DNA from: Aggregatilinea lenta
Lineage (GTDB): Bacteria; Chloroflexota; Anaerolineae; Aggregatilineales; Aggregatilineaceae
Assembly (NCBI RefSeq): GCF_003569045.1
Contig: NZ_BFCB01000003.1
Location: forward strand, 2,046,001 to 2,110,000
DNA length: 64,000 nt
Reading direction: 5' to 3'
How positions within the stretch are numbered: position 1 is the stretch's first letter; the number at the start of each line of letters is the position of its first letter. Shown here piece after piece: positions 59,871 to 64,000 of this stretch. The notes below the pieces were generated by a model. That model had not been told where the DNA came from. It made no database searches and saw only the letters and a list, made by a program, of their open reading frames with translations. A program made the position numbers and the translations under genes.

Positions 59871-60122
59871 ATGAGTGAAGCAGAACAACTACCTTTATCG
59901 GGTTTCGTGAAACAGCCGCCGCGGAAACGGTTAGTGGAATACGTTCTTCCAACGCCCGAGAGGGTTGACCAATATGTCCATTCAGTGTGCATGGCGCTCA
60001 CCAAGAAACAAGGCGCAGATTACTGCGACATCGGTTTTGTTCACGGATTGACGAACTTCGTGCAGGTGGTGATGAATATCCAGGTTAAGCACTTGAATGA
60101 AGGAGTGAAAAATGCCGGGTAA
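59871..60122 (+). CDS. Small protein overlapping the serine recombinase start
   Basis: 83 residues: EQLPLSGFVKQPPRKRLVEY, then PTPERVDQYVHSVCMALTKK and FVHGLTNFVQVVMNIQVKHL. Its end overlaps the recombinase start by 11 bases, suggesting coupling. Unknown. Confidence 0.6.
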   Translation: MSEAEQLPLSGFVKQPPRKRLVEYVLPTPERVDQYVHSVCMALTKKQGADYCDIGFVHGLTNFVQVVMNIQVKHLNEGVKNAG

Positions 60123-62100
60123 AAGGGCTCCAAAGCCATCGGATCGTAACATCGCCCTTTGCTACGTGCGTCAATCCTATACCCGCGATGAGGATGACCG
60201 AAATAGCCCTGAGCGTCAACGATCAAATATAGAGACATTCCTCGCCCAGAAGGGCTGGACGCCCGAATGGTATGAAGATGTAGGCGGACATAAATCGGGC
60301 CGAGGTGAGGCAAACCGCCCGGAGTGGTTGCGGCTCAAGGCTCGACTTGGCGACCCTGACGTTATCGCATTGGTAGCCAATGACTTGTCCCGTCTTCACC
60401 GGAAAGGCTGGCGTGTGGGTGATCTTGTCGACTTTCTAGAGAAGCGCAACCTCGCCTTGGTGCTCGCCGCTCCTGGCCGTGAAGTGGACACCTCGACTGC
60501 TCTGGGGCGTTTGTTTATTCAGTTTACGGCGATTATCGATGAATATTATGCCGATGATCTTGCGCAGCGAGCTAAAGACAGCGTGCAGTATCGCAAGGCA
60601 CGAGGAATTAGCATCGGAAAGCCACCTTTCGGGACCTTGCGCGGTGAAGACGGTTATCTACTGCCTACGCCAGAAGGAGCTTGGCTTCTCACCGATGGCA
60701 CCTTCGTCGCAGGTACAGAAGACAGCATTCCTCAAGACGGTGCTCTTTGGCGTAGCTACTATGTTGCAGCAGAATTCATCCTGAGGCTGTATGCAACTGG
60801 GAACGTGGGCCTGGAAAAAATCGCCTATCAGTTTAACGAGGAAGCATGGGCTTATCGAGATCGTGCGGGAGAGCCACGCTCCATTTCCCGCGATGATGTT
60901 CGCCGGGTCGTGGCTAACTGGCCGGAGTATGGTGGCATTGTGATGAATACCAGTGCCAAGGCCCGGCCAGCTTATGTGAAACACAACGTCGACGAACTTC
61001 CTTTTCTACCTGATAGAGCCGTTTTTCCAACCAAACTGCTCAAGGAAGTTGCGCGCGTGCGCCAGGAACGAACCGTGCGCCCTGTCGACAAGGGCGTGAT
61101 GAAAAACACCTACTTTTATCCCCTTGCAGGGATTACCTACTGCGCTCATTGTGAACGTCTAGCCGCCGAGAAGAATAATCCCCGATTGCGCAGTCCTTTT
61201 GGTGGTCTCAAAGGCAACGGTGTTCCGCGTTATCGACACAAGACCGGTGTGACGTGTGGTGCTACCAATCGCTCGGTTCGCTGTGACCTTTATGAAGAGG
61301 ATTTTACCCGACTGATCAAACTGCTTACGGTTCGCCCGGAGATGCTTGATCTTATGACCGAACTGGCAATTCAGGCGGACAAAGGCAATGGCGATCACCG
61401 CGATGCTGCGGACCTGGAGGCGGAAAAACAGGAAGCCATTGCGCTATGTCAGCGTAGGATTGAGGCGGCGGTGAATCTCTATGGCGATGGGCGCGTTGAT
61501 CGTGCGGAGTACCTACGACGAGTAGAATTCAATGAACGCGAAATCGCTCATTGGCAAGCTCGAACGACTGAGACCGAAAAGCTGGCATTCGAATTTGCGA
61601 TGTGTGCTGAGGCGCTTGACAAGATTGTTCGCTTATGGGAGATGAGTTCCAACGAGGACAAGCAGGGGTTGACCCGTAGCCTATTCTCTAGCATCGTTTA
61701 CGACCTGGATACCCAGCGAATTGTGGACTTCCGTTTGAAGCCCTGGGCTGATCGGTTCTTGATTCTGCGAGCTGCTCTGTATGAGGATGAAGGCGATGAA
61801 GGGGAAGGCCCCGCAGGTACTGGCCAATCTGGAGGGGGTCAGGCGGCACTTGGTAATGAAGATGGTATGTATAAGGATATGACTCGTAGTCCCCTATGGG
61901 GCATAGGCTGCCACATGCCTTCAGAGCAGATGGCAGCTTTATTTTATCCCTCGAAGACGCAATTGCTCGCCTTGTTTTCCACCTCTATGTGGGCCAAACT
62001 ACACCAACTTCACCACAGTCTCAAGCTACCCCAAAACAGACTGTCCGCAATGAAGAAATCCGTGCTCGTTACGCGGCGGGCACAAGTGTGCCAGAGTTAG
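60112..62100 (+). CDS. Large serine recombinase
   Basis: 662 residues: the resolvase domain has catalytic S22 in CYVRQSYTRDEDDR, then GHKSGRGEANRPEWLRLKAR and ALVANDLSRLHRKGWRVGDL. A recombinase domain follows (GISIGKPPFGTLRGEDGYLL), then a zinc ribbon (ITYCAHCERLA, later TGVTCGATNRSVRCDL) and a coiled coil. The last ~65 residues lack usual composition, and another frame there encodes an HTH, so the C-terminus may be frameshifted. Probable integrase of the Dnd-carrying segment. Confidence 0.88.
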   Translation: MPGKRAPKPSDRNIALCYVRQSYTRDEDDRNSPERQRSNIETFLAQKGWTPEWYEDVGGHKSGRGEANRPEWLRLKARLGDPDVIALVANDLSRLHRKGWRVGDLVDFLEKRNLALVLAAPGREVDTSTALGRLFIQFTAIIDEYYADDLAQRAKDSVQYRKARGISIGKPPFGTLRGEDGYLLPTPEGAWLLTDGTFVAGTEDSIPQDGALWRSYYVAAEFILRLYATGNVGLEKIAYQFNEEAWAYRDRAGEPRSISRDDVRRVVANWPEYGGIVMNTSAKARPAYVKHNVDELPFLPDRAVFPTKLLKEVARVRQERTVRPVDKGVMKNTYFYPLAGITYCAHCERLAAEKNNPRLRSPFGGLKGNGVPRYRHKTGVTCGATNRSVRCDLYEEDFTRLIKLLTVRPEMLDLMTELAIQADKGNGDHRDAADLEAEKQEAIALCQRRIEAAVNLYGDGRVDRAEYLRRVEFNEREIAHWQARTTETEKLAFEFAMCAEALDKIVRLWEMSSNEDKQGLTRSLFSSIVYDLDTQRIVDFRLKPWADRFLILRAALYEDEGDEGEGPAGTGQSGGGQAALGNEDGMYKDMTRSPLWGIGCHMPSEQMAALFYPSKTQLLALFSTSMWAKLHQLHHSLKLPQNRLSAMKKSVLVTRRAQVCQS

Positions 62101-62162
62101 CTCGCGACTATGGGATCTCGAAAAAACGCGTCTACCAGATACTTCGGGGTAGGCGGAAGTAG
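61896..62162 (+). CDS. HTH segment in a shifted frame at the recombinase 3' end
   Basis: 88 residues ending RNEEIRARYAAGTSVPELAR, DYGISKKRVYQILRGRRK, a typical resolvase/recombinase C-terminal HTH. It overlaps the recombinase gene by 205 bases in the -1 frame. Either it is a separate small gene or the true recombinase C-terminus reached by a frameshift between about 61875 and 62040. Confidence 0.45.
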   Translation: MGHRLPHAFRADGSFILSLEDAIARLVFHLYVGQTTPTSPQSQATPKQTVRNEEIRARYAAGTSVPELARDYGISKKRVYQILRGRRK

Positions 62163-62434
62163 CGTTATCGATTCTTGAGCCGCCATGCTGTTCAGCACCG
62201 TTACTGATACGTGAGCGGGGTATAAGCCTGCTCATTTTTCTTTGTGCAATCCATTTATGCATTTAACTCGTACATTGGTCTACGTTCTGAAGATTTTCTC
62301 TTAGAACAGCCGGGCAGAATACTCAAACCCAGTCGAAACTTTCTGAAACAATATTTGACGTACAGATAACCAGATATATACTTCCAAATGTCAAGAATAA
62401 ACTTCCAATCCCAAGACAATATCGGATGTAAATT

Positions 62435-63526
62435 ATGGAAGCATATAACTATCAATTCACTGCATTAAGAGGAATACAATCTGGCCGAGAGTATTATGTA
62501 GCGATGTGCCCACTCAGGCTCATTCCCAAAATCTTCCTCTTTGATGAGGAAGAAATACCTCCTGAACTGCGTGCTCAGCGCGTATTGAACCGTGCTCGAG
62601 TACCTCAGATTGCTCAGTATATTATAGACTACCCCGATGATTATGTGTTCTCATCCCTTACTGCCTCAATTGATGGCGACGTAAATTTCGAGTCTCTGGC
62701 GGAACACGGGTATGGCCGCAACGCTGGTGTTCTGACAGTATCGATGAACAGTAGGTTTTTGATCAATGATGGACAACATCGTCGGGCTGCAATTGAAGAA
62801 GCGCTTAAACAGAATCCCAAACTGGGTGAGGAGACGATTTCGGTTGTATTTTTTGTTGATGCAGGATTGGAACGTAGTCAGCAGTTGTTTGCCGACTTGA
62901 ATAAACACGCTATTCGTCCGACGAAATCTATAGGCATCCTCTATGATCGGCGCGACCCCTTTTCACAACTCTCGCTGAAACTCATGGACAGCGTACCGAT
63001 ATTCAGAGGGCTGACAGAGACTGAAAAAACAACTATTTCGAACCGAAGTTCAAAAGTATTCACTTTGAGTGCTATCTACCAAGCAACGATGGCGCTGCTT
63101 CACATGAAGCACAGCGACATCGTCACGGAAAGCGACCTGCAAATCTCACGGGAATATTGGACTCTTTTGGGTGAGACTATTCCAGAATGGCGCTTGGTTA
63201 TCACTAAGCATATCAGTCCAGCGGAACTTCGGCAGAATTATGTTCATGGTCATGGAGTAACGTTACATGCTTTTGGAATTGCTGGCCATACGCTTATTGA
63301 AACTTCCCCTCGCGACTGGCAGAAGCGCCTCACACCGCTAGGAACTGTGGACTGGTTGCGCACAAACCGGATATGGGAAGGAAGAGCAATGATCCGTGGC
63401 AAAATGAGCAAGGCGGGGGACAGTGTGGCATTGACCGCGGCTCTTATAAAGAAAGTTCTAGAGCTTCCGTTGACATATGAAGAAACAGAACTCGAGAACA
63501 CTGTGTTAGCATTGCAGGGGGAGTGA
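62435..63526 (+). CDS. dndB: DndB, DGQHR-domain protein of DNA phosphorothioation
   Basis: 363 residues with the diagnostic DGQHR motif (112-116 in FLINDGQHRRAAIEE), FFVDAGLERSQQLFADLNKH and RPTKSIGILYD. DndB represses the dnd operon and regulates phosphorothioate modification. It stops one base before the dndC start. The dnd locus continues past the window. Confidence 0.93.
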   Translation: MEAYNYQFTALRGIQSGREYYVAMCPLRLIPKIFLFDEEEIPPELRAQRVLNRARVPQIAQYIIDYPDDYVFSSLTASIDGDVNFESLAEHGYGRNAGVLTVSMNSRFLINDGQHRRAAIEEALKQNPKLGEETISVVFFVDAGLERSQQLFADLNKHAIRPTKSIGILYDRRDPFSQLSLKLMDSVPIFRGLTETEKTTISNRSSKVFTLSAIYQATMALLHMKHSDIVTESDLQISREYWTLLGETIPEWRLVITKHISPAELRQNYVHGHGVTLHAFGIAGHTLIETSPRDWQKRLTPLGTVDWLRTNRIWEGRAMIRGKMSKAGDSVALTAALIKKVLELPLTYEETELENTVLALQGE

Positions 63527-63527
63527 G

Positions 63528-64000
63528 ATGCATCGAATTGGCCTACCCAGCGAAGATCGTTCTGTATTCGATGCGCGGACGCTAGAGGATATCTACACCG
63601 AAATCCGCGAAGTCTATTTGTCAACTAGACTACCTTGGGTAATTGGCTATAGTGGCGGCAAAGACTCAACCGCAACTGTTCAGCTTGTTTGGTACGCTCT
63701 TGCAACATTACCACAAGGACAATTGGAATTTCCTGTTTATATCATCGCCTCTGATACCCTTGTCGAAACGCCTGTGATCTCGGATCATCTGAATGCTACT
63801 TTGCGGAAGATGAATGAAATGGCCAGAGAACAAGGCGCGCCATTCGAGGCCCACAAAGTTACCCCTCAAGTAACAGATACTTTCTGGGTAAACCTCATCG
63901 GTCGAGGTTATCCAGCGCCCAATCAGCGTTTTCGCTGGTGCACTGAACGCATGAAAATTCAGCCCGCAAATCGCTTTATCCTTGATCGCGCCGCTGAATA
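63528..64000 (+). CDS. dndC: DndC, phosphorothioation sulfurtransferase (partial, runs off the window)
   Basis: The first 157 residues of a PP-loop protein: LPWVIGYSGGKDSTATVQLV, the SGGKDS ATP-pyrophosphatase motif, then YIIASDTLVETPVISDHLNA and FRWCTERMKIQP. DndC is the PAPS-reductase-like Fe-S component of the Dnd complex. Translation starts at ATG 63528; the 3' end is outside the window. Confidence 0.92.
   Translation, partial: MHRIGLPSEDRSVFDARTLEDIYTEIREVYLSTRLPWVIGYSGGKDSTATVQLVWYALATLPQGQLEFPVYIIASDTLVETPVISDHLNATLRKMNEMAREQGAPFEAHKVTPQVTDTFWVNLIGRGYPAPNQRFRWCTERMKIQPANRFILDRAAE

Overview
The window looks like a bacterial chromosome segment with a large accessory region. A copper nitrite reductase with a fused N-terminal cupredoxin, DUF2249 and DUF59 partners, an ImuA/ImuB/DnaE2 cassette and moderate G+C fit a Chloroflexota (Anaerolineae-like) genome or metagenome bin. 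That placement is inference; there is no rRNA or marker gene to prove it.

Region 1 (1-12.4 kb) is metabolic. A universal stress protein, a CopD-like membrane protein and a TetR/DHA2 efflux pair run rightward. A leftward denitrification-type operon (ferredoxin, nirK, DUF59, DUF2249, NnrS-like membrane protein) lies behind two FNR-type operators and next to a Crp/Fnr regulator. A sulfur cluster follows: an ArsR-rhodanese fusion, a DsrE-family protein whose in-frame TGA sits at the position normally occupied by the active-site cysteine (a strong selenoprotein candidate), and an SQR-like flavoprotein.

Region 2 (12.4-29.7 kb) is a defence island. An IS407-type element truncates a methyltransferase. 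After it come a TIR protein, a NACHT-CHAT protein, and a leftward operon of Eco57I-type methylase, DUF3644 protein and PLD-SNF2 helicase. A 3' scrap of type I hsdR follows, with an orphan end of the same IS family abutting it. Region 3 (29.7-35.1 kb) is the mutagenic-repair operon imuA-imuB-DUF6504-dnaE2, with imuB broken by a 71-bp insertion.

Region 4 (35.2-47.2 kb) resembles an integrated plasmid: a primase fused to a CHC2 zinc finger, a ribbon-helix-helix/ParA/small-protein partition cassette with palindromic repeats, two HerA/VirD4-type ATPases around a replication-relaxation protein, and unknown small genes. Region 5 (47.3-53.6 kb) is AT-richer. It holds tail-fibre-like and beta-helix surface proteins, a 63-aa putative Tat substrate, tatC, tatA, and a signal-peptide/FN3/LysM protein; the style resembles Patescibacteria.

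Region 6 (53.6-64 kb) is a mobile-element control region: XRE/ImmA, tyrosine recombinase, Phd/PIN toxin-antitoxin, excisionase-like protein and large serine recombinase, ending in dndB and the start of dndC (DNA phosphorothioation). Several genes carry lesions (4.1, 7.56, 12.6, 29.1, 33.5, 47.3 and perhaps 61.9 kb). These are either real decay or, in part, assembly error; read mapping would separate the two.
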